From NCBI RefSeq assembly GCF_004331465.1, contig NZ_SJKB01000012.1:62001-126000 (forward strand): DNA of 64,000 nt, written 5' to 3'. This DNA is from Kribbella pittospori. Its GTDB lineage: Bacteria > Actinomycetota > Actinomycetes > Propionibacteriales > Kribbellaceae. A program made the translations under genes and the position numbers. The notes under the pieces are model-generated. The model saw only the letters and a program-made list of their open reading frames with translations. It did not search any database and was not told the origin of the DNA. Every line of letters begins with the position of its first letter. Position 1 is the first letter of the stretch. Of the stretch, positions 23,309 through 32,748 are shown in pieces.

Positions 23309-26300
23309 CTAGCCGCTCGGCCGGACGAGCGGGAACAGGATGGTGTCGCGGATCGAGAGCCCGGTCAGGTTCATCACGAGACGGTCGATGCCCATCCCCA
23401 TCCCACCGGTCGGCGGCATGCCGTACTCCAGCGCCTCGAGGAAGTCCTCGTCGACCTGCATCGCTTCCGGATCGCCGGCGGCGGCCAGCAGGGACTGGGC
23501 GACGAGCCGTGCACGCTGGTCCACCGGATCGACCAGTTCGGAGTACGCCGTACCTTGCTCAGCCGCGAAGATCACCAGATCCCACTTCTCCGCCAGCCGC
23601 GGGTCCGACCTGTGCGGCCGGGTCAGTGGCGCGTTCTCCTTCGGGAAGTCCTTGTAGAACACAGGTGTCGTCGTCGTGCTTTCACACAGTTCTTCGTAGA
23701 TCTCTTCGAGCAGGGGTCCCCACGTGGTGTCGCCGGCGTACTCGAGTCCGAGCTTGTCCGCGTGTCCGCGCAGCTTCTCGATCGGTGTGTCCGCGGTGAC
23801 TTCCTCACCGAGTGCTTCCGACACCGCTTCACAGATGCTCTTGACCGGCCAGTCCCCGGACAGGTCGTACTCGACCGTCTTCCCATCGGCATCGGTACGG
23901 CGTGCGAGCGGCGAACCGTACACGGCGGTCGCCGCCTCCTGGATGAGCTCCTGGGTCAGGATCCGCATCGTGTTGTAGTCGCCGTACGTCTCGTAGACCT
24001 CGAGCGAGGTGAACTCCGGATTGTGCTTGAAATCCACGCCCTCGTTGCGGAACTGCCGGCCCACCTCGAAGACCTTCTCCATTCCACCGACCAGCAGTCG
24101 TTTCAGGTGCAGTTCGGTGGCGATCCGCAAATACAGATCGAGGTCGTAGGCATTGATGTGGGTCTCGAACGGACGTGCGTTCGCGCCGCCGTGGATCGAC
24201 TGCAGGACAGGCGTCTCCACCTCCGTGAACCCGCGCGCATGCAGGGATTCACGCACACTCCGTACGACGGTCGCCCGCGTGTATGCGATGTCGCGCGCGG
24301 CCGGGCGAACGATCAGGTCGACATAGCGAGCCCGGATCCGGGCGTCCGGATCGGTCAGTCCCTTGAACTTGTCCGGCAGCGGGCGGATCGCCTTGCTCGT
24401 CAGTCGCAGGGACTCGGCCCGGACCGAGAGCTCGCCGCGCAAGGTCGTGATCACCTCGCCGGTGGCGCCCACATGATCACCGAGGTCGATCTCGTGACGC
24501 CAGAAGTCGAAGGTCTCCTGGCCGACGGCGGCCAGGTCGACCATGAGTTGCAGGTCACCGCTTCCGTCGCGCAGCTTGGCGAAACCCAGCCGTCCGTGGT
24601 CGCGTTTGAGGATGACTCGCCCCGCCACCGATACGCGGGTACCCGTCGATGTCCCCGGCGGAAGCTCTCCCGCTTCGGCCTCGACCTCCGCCATCGTGTG
24701 CGTCCGCGGGTACGTCACCGGGTAGGGATCGATGCCACTGGCCCGGATCCGCTCGAGCTTCTCCCGGCGTACCCGCACCTGTTCGGGCAGTTTCTGCAGA
24801 GACATCGCCTCGGCCAGCGGATCCGGCGGCGCGGGGATCAGAGCGGCGACTGCGGCGGCGTGGTCGGCATCGGCGGTGTCCAGAGCGGCCTCGCCGTTCT
24901 GCCCGGACTTGCCGCGCAGCATCGTGAGGCTGGGACGAGTGAGGAACCCTTCCGCACTGCCCGCGGCCGTCCCCACCCGTGGCAGATCCGAGGTGTACTC
25001 GAAGCACATGAACCGTGGCTGCCAGACGGGGAGGTACTTCGCGTTGGAGCGGTACAGCGACTCCAGCTGCCAGTTGCGGCTCGCCAGCAGGAGCGCCTGA
25101 CGCCACAGCCGGGCAACCGGTCCGGCACCGAGCTCCTCGCCTCGCTCGAACGCCTCCCGGAACATCGCGAAGTTGAGCGACAGCCGGCCGATACCGAGCG
25201 CGGCGCCCTGCTCGGCGAGCCCCGCGACCATCAGCTCGACGAGGCCGTTGTCGGCGGTCGGGTCGCGACGCATCAGGTCGAGGGAGAGGCCGGTCCGGCC
25301 CCATGGGACGAAGCTGAGGAATCCGCGCAGGTTCCCGTCCGCGTCATCCGCACGCACCAGAACGCAGTCACCGTCGAGTGAGTCCTCCAGACGGCCGAGC
25401 GCCATCGAGAACCCCCGCTCGTCCCCGCCGTCGCCGCGCCATGAGCCGGCCGCCACACTGAGGGCCGCGAACTCGTCGGCGGTCAGAGCGGAATGTCGCA
25501 TGACTCTCGTGGTGTAGCCGCGACGCTGCAAACGGGACACCGACTGCCGGACCGCCTTCATGCCCGGCCCGTTCAGCGAGAACGTCCGCAGGTCGAGGAC
25601 CGCCTCGTCGCCGATCTCGTACGCCGACAGCCCGGCCTCCGCGTACGCGGCCGCACCCTCCTCACCCGCGCCCATCACCGCCAGCGACAAGCCGTTCGAC
25701 CTCGCGTTCTCGCGCCACTGCGCGATGGCCGCCGGCCAGTGCTCGGGATCGCCCACCGGATTACCGCTGCCGAGGCTGACCGATCCGATCGAGCGGTAGG
25801 ACACACCCGCCCGAGCAGTCGCCGGACTGCCGGTGTCCCAGATGACCGACTTGTCCCGGCGGGTCGCGAAGTACCCGAGGGAATCGGTGTCGCCGAAGTC
25901 TCGCAGCAGAGTGCGGATCCTGGCCTCGTCGGCGACGTCCAGCGTCCGGGTCTGCTTGGGCGCCCGAAACAGCAGTTGCGCCGAGATCAGTACGACGCAG
26001 GCGCCCGAGATCCCGATCACCCCGTGCACCCAGAACGGTGCGGTCACCGCATCGTCGGGATCCGCCCAGCCGACGTCGGTCAGCATCTCGGAGAAGACGA
26101 ACTGTGCAGCGCTCGCGAAGTCGCTCGCGTTGCCGAACCGGTGCACCAGAGCGGCGCCGCCGATCAGCACCACCGCGCCACCGACCAGGAACGAGACGAT
26201 CGCCAGCAGCAGGCTGCCCGGCACCCGCCTGGCCGCGAACTGGGGCCGGGCTCGCCACGCGATGACGAGCACTCCGGCGATCAGCACGAAGCCGGCGAGC

Positions 26301-26674
26301 TGGATCAGCGAGCCGCCGTCGATCAGGGAGGCGATCCTCGCGAGCTCCGGGAGGACCAGCCACCACAGCACCAGCAGCCACCACGCGGCGAGCAGCCTGC
26401 GTCGCAGCGCGACACCCATAGCTGTGAGTAATGCGGCGTAAACTAGGCTCGGCACAATGGGAATCGTGAGCATCGAAACGATGTCCTCGGCCCCCGCGAA
26501 GTAATTCCGCCACGGCGGTACGAGCGCGACAATTGCGGCCAGCGCGGCGAATACGAACATGGCGGCCGCGAAACGGTCCGGCCAGCGATCGTCGAGCGGT
26601 TTGAGAACACCAACCGAGCGAGTCCGGGCACGCGATTCTGCTGGCAGCGCAGCAGTATCCACCGTTGTGCTCAT
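23309..26674 (-). CDS. lysX: Bifunctional lysylphosphatidylglycerol synthetase/lysine-tRNA ligase
   Basis: A 1121-residue fusion. The N-terminal ~250 residues have about seven membrane helices. A DUF2156/MprF-like GNAT-fold transferase follows (RGFSMALGRLEDSLDGDCVL, MRRDPTADNGLVELMVAGLA). The C-terminal ~500 residues form a class II LysRS: an OB domain (VSVAGRVILKRDHGRLGFAK) and catalytic motifs VETPVLQSIHGGANARPFET, FRNEGVDFKHNPEFTSLEVY and GMGIGIDRLVM-like PPTGGMGMGIDRL. It lysinylates phosphatidylglycerol, reducing the negative membrane charge. AGGGGTGG precedes ATG 26674. Confidence 0.95.
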   Translation of the reverse strand: MSTTVDTAALPAESRARTRSVGVLKPLDDRWPDRFAAAMFVFAALAAIVALVPPWRNYFAGAEDIVSMLTIPIVPSLVYAALLTAMGVALRRRLLAAWWLLVLWWLVLPELARIASLIDGGSLIQLAGFVLIAGVLVIAWRARPQFAARRVPGSLLLAIVSFLVGGAVVLIGGAALVHRFGNASDFASAAQFVFSEMLTDVGWADPDDAVTAPFWVHGVIGISGACVVLISAQLLFRAPKQTRTLDVADEARIRTLLRDFGDTDSLGYFATRRDKSVIWDTGSPATARAGVSYRSIGSVSLGSGNPVGDPEHWPAAIAQWRENARSNGLSLAVMGAGEEGAAAYAEAGLSAYEIGDEAVLDLRTFSLNGPGMKAVRQSVSRLQRRGYTTRVMRHSALTADEFAALSVAAGSWRGDGGDERGFSMALGRLEDSLDGDCVLVRADDADGNLRGFLSFVPWGRTGLSLDLMRRDPTADNGLVELMVAGLAEQGAALGIGRLSLNFAMFREAFERGEELGAGPVARLWRQALLLASRNWQLESLYRSNAKYLPVWQPRFMCFEYTSDLPRVGTAAGSAEGFLTRPSLTMLRGKSGQNGEAALDTADADHAAAVAALIPAPPDPLAEAMSLQKLPEQVRVRREKLERIRASGIDPYPVTYPRTHTMAEVEAEAGELPPGTSTGTRVSVAGRVILKRDHGRLGFAKLRDGSGDLQLMVDLAAVGQETFDFWRHEIDLGDHVGATGEVITTLRGELSVRAESLRLTSKAIRPLPDKFKGLTDPDARIRARYVDLIVRPAARDIAYTRATVVRSVRESLHARGFTEVETPVLQSIHGGANARPFETHINAYDLDLYLRIATELHLKRLLVGGMEKVFEVGRQFRNEGVDFKHNPEFTSLEVYETYGDYNTMRILTQELIQEAATAVYGSPLARRTDADGKTVEYDLSGDWPVKSICEAVSEALGEEVTADTPIEKLRGHADKLGLEYAGDTTWGPLLEEIYEELCESTTTTPVFYKDFPKENAPLTRPHRSDPRLAEKWDLVIFAAEQGTAYSELVDPVDQRARLVAQSLLAAAGDPEAMQVDEDFLEALEYGMPPTGGMGMGIDRLVMNLTGLSIRDTILFPLVRPSG

Positions 26675-26847
26675 GCCCACCCCTGTGCAACGCAGCAATG
26701 CGACAGCGCACATCGCTTCCCCGATCACGACGGTACACGAGACCGTTGGTGACGTATACCTACGTGAACGACTCGCCCGGGCACGTTTGGTGACGGTGCT
26801 TTTAGTCAAACGTATTGACCCGCGGAATTCCGGCGTAGCCTCGGCAC

Positions 26848-27735
26848 ATGATTGCCGGTCTGCTGGGAGCCTTTGCAGCAGCCGTTTGCTACGGGGTGGC
26901 ATCGGTACTGCAGGCAGTCGCCGCACGCCGTACCGAGACCGTGGAGGGCCTCGACCCGCGGCTGGCGCTCCGGCTGTTCCGCTCCTGGCCGTACCTGCTG
27001 GGAACCGCGCTCGACGCCTTCGCGTTCCTGCTGTCCATCGCAGCGCTGAGATCGCTGCCGCTGTTCGTCGTGCAGTCGATCGTGGCGAGCTTCCTGGCGG
27101 TCACCGCCGTTCTCGGCGCGATCTTCCTGCACATGCCGCTGACCCGGTCCGACTGGATCGCCCTGCTGGTTGTACTCACCGGACTGGTGCTGGTCGGCCT
27201 GTCCGCAGCAGAGGACCGCTCGGTCTCGGTCAGTGAGGCGGAACGCTGGGGTGTGCTGGTTGCGGCCGTCGTTCTCGGAGTACTGGCGGTGCCGCTGGCC
27301 CAGATCAAGGGCGCCCCGGGTGCAGCCGCCCTCGGCGCGCTGGCCGGCCTCGCCTTCGGGGCGGTTGCGGTGGCCGCCCGGATCCTGCCCGGCTCGCTCC
27401 ATCTCGACACGTTCGTCAGCGATCTCGGCACGTTGTTCACCGATCCGTCGATCTATGCGCTGGTCCTGGCCGGCGGGATCGCGCTCCTCACGTATTCGAC
27501 GGCCCTGCAACGCGGCAGCGTGACACAGGCGACGGCGCCGCTGGTGGTCGGTGAGACGGTCGCACCTGCTCTGGTCGGGCTGCTCATGCTGGGCGACATG
27601 CCCAGGCCCGGCTGGGGGTGGGTCGCGACACTGGGGTTCGTCCTCGCCGTGGGCGGCGCTGTCGGCCTGTCGAGGAACGGTGACTTGGCCCAGCACGAGC
27701 CCCGGCGGCTAGCCGGTGAGGGCGCGGACGCCTAG
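26848..27735 (+). CDS. EamA/DMT-like membrane transporter
   Basis: A 295-residue membrane protein with nine or ten helices, starting MIAGLLGAFAAAVCYGVASV. The pattern of paired helices (LPLFVVQSIVASFLAVTAVL, WIALLVVLTGLVLVGLS, ITYST-like region GGIALLTYSTALQRG, TAPLVVGETVAPALVGLLML) fits the DMT superfamily. The substrate is unknown. It is divergent from lysX. Its 3' end overlaps the converging protease gene by 27 bp. Confidence 0.82.
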   Translation: MIAGLLGAFAAAVCYGVASVLQAVAARRTETVEGLDPRLALRLFRSWPYLLGTALDAFAFLLSIAALRSLPLFVVQSIVASFLAVTAVLGAIFLHMPLTRSDWIALLVVLTGLVLVGLSAAEDRSVSVSEAERWGVLVAAVVLGVLAVPLAQIKGAPGAAALGALAGLAFGAVAVAARILPGSLHLDTFVSDLGTLFTDPSIYALVLAGGIALLTYSTALQRGSVTQATAPLVVGETVAPALVGLLMLGDMPRPGWGWVATLGFVLAVGGAVGLSRNGDLAQHEPRRLAGEGADA

Positions 27736-29013
27736 GTGTCCGGCGATCGAGGCGTAGCGCTCGGCGTACAGGGTGGTGCAGCGGGACGAGGCGCAGCCGG
27801 AGCCGGCGAAGGTGATGCCGCGGATGGTCGCGGTGGTGCGGCCGGGCGCGGTGTAGACGGGGCCGCCGGAATCGCCGCCGATGATCGCGATCTGGCCGCC
27901 TCGGGTGGCGCGGATGACGTACGTCGTACAGCCGTCGGTGTCGCAGTACTTCGCTGACTTCGAGAGGACTCTGAGGCCGCACAGCGACGTACTGAAGCTG
28001 CCGGACTGACACACGGCCGTGCCGACACCCGGGTCGGCGCCGCCGGTGACGGTACGGGTGTCGACCGGGTCGCCGGGGCCGTCGGTCCAGATCTTCGGTC
28101 CGTACGTGCTGCCGGTGAGCAGGGACTGATCGTAGTCGGGGTAGTTCGTCCGCACGGATGTGGTGCCGTAGTAGTTGCTGCCCGACTTCCACACTGTGCC
28201 GACCCCGCCGCAGTGGCCGGCGGTGACCGAGCCGCGTTGCCCGTTGGAGCGTCGTACGACGGAGAATCCGGCCGAGCAGTTCTTCAGGGCCGAGGTGATC
28301 CGGGCACCGCCCCAGTGGCCGCCCTTCGGCGTGTCACTCAGCCGAGTCGTCCGCTCCAGCGAGCTGGCGACGGCTTGTACGCCGTTCAGTCCGCGCAAAT
28401 CGTCGAGTGACGCGGGCGAGGTGCTGGCCTGGTCGTACTCGACGACGATGTCCTCGGTAACCGGGTCCAGATCGGCGGCGAACGTCGTACGGCTCGCGTC
28501 GGAGGACCACGAGCGGGCGCCGACCGCGTTCCAGGCGTCGGAGATCGCGCGGACCGAGCGGCAGCTGCGCTCGAGGCCGACCATCTGCTTGCCGGCCGTG
28601 GGGACGCTGCGGGCGATCGCGGCCTGGTACTTCTTCGAGTCCAGCACGGAGCTGTCGACCACGACCTTGTAGCCGGTCGTGGCGGAGCCGACCACGCCGA
28701 TGACGCCGGCGCTGAGCCCGTACGGCAGGCCCGACTTGGGCCGGCCAGTGGCGTCCAGGGGCTCCAGGGACTGCACGGCGACCGAGATGCCGTCGCCGAG
28801 CGCCTCGCCGAGCGGGCGGGCGTCGGTCGAGGATGTCGGCTGTGCCAAGCGCTTGGACTCGACCGAACTCACGCTCGGCTGAGCGTGCGAGCAGGCTACC
28901 GCTGCCGTCGCCGCATCAGGCGTGGCTGTAGCGGTGAGACCGACTGCGAGGAATGAAACGGAGCCAAGCGCGAGCAGCGGGACGGTTGCTGTGAGTCGCA
29001 CAGAGCTCCCCAA
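27709..29013 (-). CDS. Secreted S1 family serine protease (alpha-lytic type)
   Basis: A 434-residue prepro-protease. It has a signal peptide (about residues 1-38), a pro-region of about 200 residues and a chymotrypsin-fold domain. The catalytic triad is visible: His in TAGHCGG, Asp in YPDYDQSLL and Ser in IGGDSGGPVY. Cys pairs around AGHC/GSGCASSRC and YCDTDGC suggest disulfides. The prodomain is typical of actinobacterial alpha-lytic/streptogrisin proteases. The GTG start leaves a plausible basic-hydrophobic signal peptide. Confidence 0.92.
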   Translation of the reverse strand: MGSSVRLTATVPLLALGSVSFLAVGLTATATPDAATAAVACSHAQPSVSSVESKRLAQPTSSTDARPLGEALGDGISVAVQSLEPLDATGRPKSGLPYGLSAGVIGVVGSATTGYKVVVDSSVLDSKKYQAAIARSVPTAGKQMVGLERSCRSVRAISDAWNAVGARSWSSDASRTTFAADLDPVTEDIVVEYDQASTSPASLDDLRGLNGVQAVASSLERTTRLSDTPKGGHWGGARITSALKNCSAGFSVVRRSNGQRGSVTAGHCGGVGTVWKSGSNYYGTTSVRTNYPDYDQSLLTGSTYGPKIWTDGPGDPVDTRTVTGGADPGVGTAVCQSGSFSTSLCGLRVLSKSAKYCDTDGCTTYVIRATRGGQIAIIGGDSGGPVYTAPGRTTATIRGITFAGSGCASSRCTTLYAERYASIAGHLGVRALTG

Positions 29014-29093
29014 TCGGTGGACGGCCTCGGTAAATCGTCCGGTCCGGGACTCCGTTCAGTCAATAGCCGATCACCGTCCGCAAGCAAATTCGA

Positions 29094-29699
29094 CTACCGT
29101 GTGCGAGCGTAACTCGCAAGTTGACGCCCGTCGGGGGCGAAGAACCGGAGCGTGTCGGCGTCCAGGGCGACCCGCTTGGCCGCCTTCAGTACGCCGGTGT
29201 GCGGCACGTTCTCGCAGCCGACCATGCGCTGCGGACCGACCGTGGCGGTGAACTCGCCGCGCTGACCGATCGTGTACGTCCCCTGGAGTCCGTTGCAGCC
29301 GTCGGACCCGGTCCAGGTCCCGTCCGGCACGAGCACGAGCACCGGATCCTCGGGTCGCGCCGCCTTCAGCGTCTTGAGTCCGTCCATCTCGACCGGTCGC
29401 CAGGTCCCGGCCACGCTCTGGGCCGAGAGTTGCGACTGGACCTTCGCGCTCGGCGTCGCCGAGGCCGTGCCGGCCGCGACCGGCGACTGCGAAGGCGCGT
29501 CCCGGCCGGCCAGGTTGAAGCCGACGACGGCGATCGCGGCCACCGCGACGGCGGCGGCTCCGGAGGCGATCCAGGTCCGGCGCTGGGCCTGCCGGGCGCC
29601 GGTGGTCGCGCGCTCGGTCAGGTCGGTGACCGGCGGCACCGAGGCCGCGGCACGGTCGAGGGTTGCCCGCAGGTCATCCTCGAGATCGGTGTTGCTCAC
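29094..29699 (-). CDS. Membrane-anchored META-domain protein, possible anti-sigma partner
   Basis: A 201-residue protein. A cytoplasmic N-terminus of about 40 residues (LEDDLRATLDRAAASVPPVT) precedes one membrane helix (TWIASGAAAVAVAAIAVVGF). An extracytoplasmic META/HslJ domain follows (SVAGTWRPVEMDGLKTL, WTGSDGCNGLQGTYTI). The GTG start overlaps the stop of the upstream ECF sigma gene (GTGA). This placement, with a short cytoplasmic segment, suggests it senses the envelope and restrains that sigma factor; a zinc-anti-sigma motif (HXXXCXXC) is absent. Confidence 0.82.
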   Translation of the reverse strand: MSNTDLEDDLRATLDRAAASVPPVTDLTERATTGARQAQRRTWIASGAAAVAVAAIAVVGFNLAGRDAPSQSPVAAGTASATPSAKVQSQLSAQSVAGTWRPVEMDGLKTLKAARPEDPVLVLVPDGTWTGSDGCNGLQGTYTIGQRGEFTATVGPQRMVGCENVPHTGVLKAAKRVALDADTLRFFAPDGRQLASYARTR

Positions 29700-30190
29700 G
29701 ACAACCTCTCATCAACACGGTGGGACTGCCTGGTCCGTCGCAGCGTGGCCAGCGCCCGGCTGGCGGTCGCGCGGACGGAGGACGGTTTGATGCCGAGCAG
29801 GTCGGCGATCGTGTGGTCGTCCAGGTCCTGGTAGTAGCGCAGGACCAGCACGACCCTCTCCCGGGCCGACAACCTGGCCAGCGAGCGCCAGAGGTCGTCG
29901 GAGTTCACGATGTCGGTGGCGGGGTCGGGCACTGTGCGTTCGGCGTCGATCTCCGCCGTCGGCGCCTCGGCGAACGAGCGCCGCCGCGTCATCGACAGGT
30001 ACGCGTTGATCAGGATCCGCCGGACGTAGTTGTGCGGATCGTCCGCCGTCCGGACCTTCCGCCAGGCCCGGAACGCCTGCATCAGCGCGATCTGCGCCAG
30101 ATCCTCCGCTCGCTGGTAGTCGCCGGAAACGGTGAAACCGAGCCGCACCAGTTCCTGTCCGCGGGCGGACACGTACTCCTCGAACTCCAC
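29696..30190 (-). CDS. SigE-family ECF RNA polymerase sigma factor
   Basis: A 164-residue ECF sigma factor of the actinobacterial SigE-like family. Region 2 reads MEFEEYVSARGQELVRLGF, then AEDLAQIALMQAFRAWRKV and RRILINAYLSMTRRRSF. Region 4 reads LSARERVVLVLRYYQDLDDH, then IADLLGIKPSSVRATASRAL. Members of this family are numerous in actinomycetes and are often followed by a membrane protein, as here. The stop overlaps the META-domain gene by 4 nt. Confidence 0.92.
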   Translation of the reverse strand: MEFEEYVSARGQELVRLGFTVSGDYQRAEDLAQIALMQAFRAWRKVRTADDPHNYVRRILINAYLSMTRRRSFAEAPTAEIDAERTVPDPATDIVNSDDLWRSLARLSARERVVLVLRYYQDLDDHTIADLLGIKPSSVRATASRALATLRRTRQSHRVDERLS

Positions 30191-30308
30191 TCGCCGCTCC
30201 CTGGCCGGGCGTACAACACCTCACACCTATTAGACGCATCGAGTGGCTCAGGGTGCTGCAACCATTCACACACAGTTGGATCTCACCGCGGCTGCTGGAC
30301 TAGACCGC

Positions 30309-31625
30309 CTAGCCCAGCAAGAACTTGCGGGCCTCGTCCTGCCCGCGCGGATCGCGTTGCACACCGTGCCCACTACCCGGTACGACGACCAGCTGGGCCG
30401 AGCGCGCGTTCGCCTGCTCCCAGCGAGCCCACTCGACCGGACAGAACAAGTCGTTGCTGCCTTGGAGGATCAGCGTGCGTGGGGTCAGTTGTTGCGCCTT
30501 CGGGTACGTGGAAGTCCTCGCTGCCGGCCAGCGCAGGCAGCCCTGGATCATCTGCTGTTCGCATACGGTGCGCAGGTCGTACGGATACAGCTGCTTCGGA
30601 TCCAGACGGCGTAGAGCTGTCTCGAGTGCTTGGCTGCGGGCGGACTGGCTGCGCGTCGACTGGCCGGTCCACGGGAAGCGCAGGTCCGAGCAGAGTGTGG
30701 CCATGTGCAGTCCGGCGGACAGAGTGTCGTACGAGAGGCCACTGCTGGTCGCCTGCTGGAGGAAGTCCTTCAAGCCGGAATCGTCGCCGTTGCGGGCGGC
30801 GTGCAGGATCGCCGGGATGCCTTTCAACGAAGGGTTGACGGTGTTGAGGCTGGAGACGGACAAGCTCTCCATCAGGTCGGTGCCACTCACACCGTGCTGC
30901 ACCAACCAGGCCAGGTCGGTGACGGGATCCGTCGTACAGGCAGGATCTTGGCGGCACGCGGCCTTCAGGACCGTGCCGGTTGTTGCCATCAGGTCGACGG
31001 CGAGTGGGTCGAAGCCCTTGTGCGGGACGATGGAGTCCAGCACGAGCGACCGCACACGGTCCGGGTACTTCAGTCCGTACTGCGCCGCCGTGAAGCTCCC
31101 GTACGACGTACCGTCCAGCGTGAGGCGATCGACCTCGAGGTGCTGCCGGAGGATCTCGATGTCCTCGACGGTGTCCGGGGTGCCGTAGTACCCGAGTCCA
31201 GGGCCGATCCGTTGTGCGCACTCGTCCACAGCCTCAGCGGGTGCTGTCAGGAAGTCCGAGCCGCCCACAGCTCTTTGCAGAGCAGGGCAATTGATGCCTG
31301 GCGTACCCGTGCCGCGTTGGTCGAACATGACCAGCCTGTACTCGCGTAGCACCTCAGGAGCGAGGTACGCGCGGACGCGAGCCAGGAGCGGGACGCCCGG
31401 TTGGCCGGGGCCGCCGGTGAGCATCAGGAGCACGCCACGCGGCGCGTCCACGTTGTCCGCGGCCGCTACGGCCAAGTCGAGCGACGGACCGTCCGGCCGT
31501 TGATGGTCCAGCGGTACGCGGAGCGTCGTACACGTGAAGCCGGAAACCCCTGCGCAGGAAGGGGTTTCCGACGAGCAGGCTGTGCACACGAGGAGCAGCG
31601 CGCACAGCAGTCGTAGCAGTCGCAT
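30309..31625 (-). CDS. Secreted/lipoprotein alpha/beta hydrolase, S33 tripeptidyl-aminopeptidase-like
   Basis: A 438-residue exported hydrolase. The N-terminus is a signal peptide ending in a possible lipobox (LLLVCTACSSE). The catalytic core has LMLTGGPGQPG (oxyanion), FDQRGTGTPG, nucleophile Ser in GTSYGS, Asp in LQGSNDLFCP and His in PGSGHGVQ. A TAP-like C-terminal domain with several Cys (TLCSDLRFPW, VCEQQMIQGCLRW) supports the S33 family. The start MRLLRLLCALLL is preferred over a longer frame because it is the natural signal peptide. Confidence 0.9.
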   Translation of the reverse strand: MRLLRLLCALLLVCTACSSETPSCAGVSGFTCTTLRVPLDHQRPDGPSLDLAVAAADNVDAPRGVLLMLTGGPGQPGVPLLARVRAYLAPEVLREYRLVMFDQRGTGTPGINCPALQRAVGGSDFLTAPAEAVDECAQRIGPGLGYYGTPDTVEDIEILRQHLEVDRLTLDGTSYGSFTAAQYGLKYPDRVRSLVLDSIVPHKGFDPLAVDLMATTGTVLKAACRQDPACTTDPVTDLAWLVQHGVSGTDLMESLSVSSLNTVNPSLKGIPAILHAARNGDDSGLKDFLQQATSSGLSYDTLSAGLHMATLCSDLRFPWTGQSTRSQSARSQALETALRRLDPKQLYPYDLRTVCEQQMIQGCLRWPAARTSTYPKAQQLTPRTLILQGSNDLFCPVEWARWEQANARSAQLVVVPGSGHGVQRDPRGQDEARKFLLG

Positions 31626-31683
31626 GCACCCCTCCCGGAACGAACAGCGTGCAGGTTCGGGAGAGCGCTGACAAGCCGCCGCT

Positions 31684-31728
31684 GCCTGCCTTGCGGGTCG
31701 ACCCCAGGGAGGGACCCGCAAGGCAGGC
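31684..31728 (-). terminator. Strong 16-bp hairpin after the lipoprotein gene
   Basis: 31684-31699 and 31713-31728 are perfectly complementary over 16 bp with a 13-nt loop. The hairpin lies between the lipoprotein gene (stop at 31779) and the downstream S33 gene. It should terminate transcription of the former and separate the two genes. Confidence 0.8.
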
Positions 31729-31778
31729 GCGGGTTGACCCCGGTCCGGACGGCTTCGGGGTGCACGTCCGGCGCAGGG

Positions 31779-32384
31779 TCAGCGCAGGCCGAGCGACTTG
31801 ATCAGCTCGGGTGTCACTTGGCGTGGAGCCGGCAGCACGCCCGGCTTGCCCTGGCCCTCCAGAGAGGTCGCCACCAGGCGACGGCAGCCGAAGGCCTCCG
31901 CGGTGTAGGACAGGACGCCACGGTCGTTGTCGGTGAACCGCAGGACGTAGGTCGGGCCGAGCTCCTTCGTGCAGAAGGTCGGCTTCTTGGCCACGGGCTT
32001 CGGCGCGTTCACCAAGGCGAACAGTTCTGTCGCCTGCTTGGCGGTGCGCTTGGTGGTGCCGGTCGCGTAGGCCTGCCCGGACGCCTTCGCGTCGTACTGG
32101 CAGATCGTCACGCTGACCGGCTGGAACAGTGACGTCGCCGCGCCCTTGCCCCACACGACCTTGTCGGCGGCCGCGCGGACGGCTGCGATCATGTCGGGGC
32201 AGTCGGTGCTGGGTGTGCCGCTGGAGGTGGGCGACGGGGTTGGGCTGCCGGGGGTGGTCGGCGTATCGCTGGGCTGGGCGGCGGGCGGGGACGTGGAGCT
32301 CTCGTCACCGCAGGCGGCGGTGATGCCGAGGACAGCCACGACGAGCGTCGCACCGATCAGGCCCCGTGTCCGTAATGCACTCAC
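31779..32384 (-). CDS. Secreted lipoprotein of unknown function
   Basis: A 201-residue lipoprotein. The signal peptide ends in a good lipobox (LGITAACGDES, Cys about residue 25). A Ser/Thr/Pro linker follows, then a globular domain with Cys in TDCPDMIAAVRAAADKV, TICQYDA, FCTKELG and AFGCRRLV. The GTG at 32384 is preferred over a start 10 codons upstream because GGAAGGACC precedes it. The Cys layout recalls the actinobacterial DUF3558-like lipoproteins, but identity is uncertain. It is followed by a strong terminator. Confidence 0.75.
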   Translation of the reverse strand: MSALRTRGLIGATLVVAVLGITAACGDESSTSPPAAQPSDTPTTPGSPTPSPTSSGTPSTDCPDMIAAVRAAADKVVWGKGAATSLFQPVSVTICQYDAKASGQAYATGTTKRTAKQATELFALVNAPKPVAKKPTFCTKELGPTYVLRFTDNDRGVLSYTAEAFGCRRLVATSLEGQGKPGVLPAPRQVTPELIKSLGLR

Positions 32385-32607
32385 GACTCGGTCCTTCCGG
32401 GTTGGCAAGGTCACCCATGATGGTCGACCGGGGCCACGTCATGCGTGCCGGAACATCACGGCGGCGCGTCGTTCCGGTCACGCCGCCGGATCGTTCGGCA
32501 ACCGAGGCAGACCTGTAACGTGCACGCGCTGGTCGCCCGTCCCGGGTTGGGGACTGCCCCGGAATACCAAGGGGCCCGGTGTGCACAGGCCCGGTAATCT
32601 TGGGGGC

Positions 32608-32748
32608 ATGACGAGCCCGTACGAAGACGACGAGCCGCTGCTGCCGGACCAGACCCGTGACGACGATCCGCGCACCTGGGGCGACAACGACTTCGGCAGC
32701 GACGACGACGAGCGCATCCTCCGCGAGGTCCCGCCCCACCACGAATGA
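32608..32748 (+). CDS. Small acidic protein, 46 aa
   Basis: A 46-residue protein starting MTSPYEDDEPLLPDQTRDDD. It is very rich in Asp/Glu and ends VPPHHE. TGGGGGC precedes the ATG. Its stop overlaps the ATG of the alpha/beta hydrolase (ATGA), which supports it being a real, coupled gene. It is predicted to be disordered; the function is unknown. Confidence 0.65.
   Translation: MTSPYEDDEPLLPDQTRDDDPRTWGDNDFGSDDDERILREVPPHHE

Noticed and set aside
26675..26847. TTGACC at 26815 with TAGCCT as a promoter for the EamA-like gene
   Set aside because: The spacing of 15 bp and weak -10 are not convincing enough to list as a feature.
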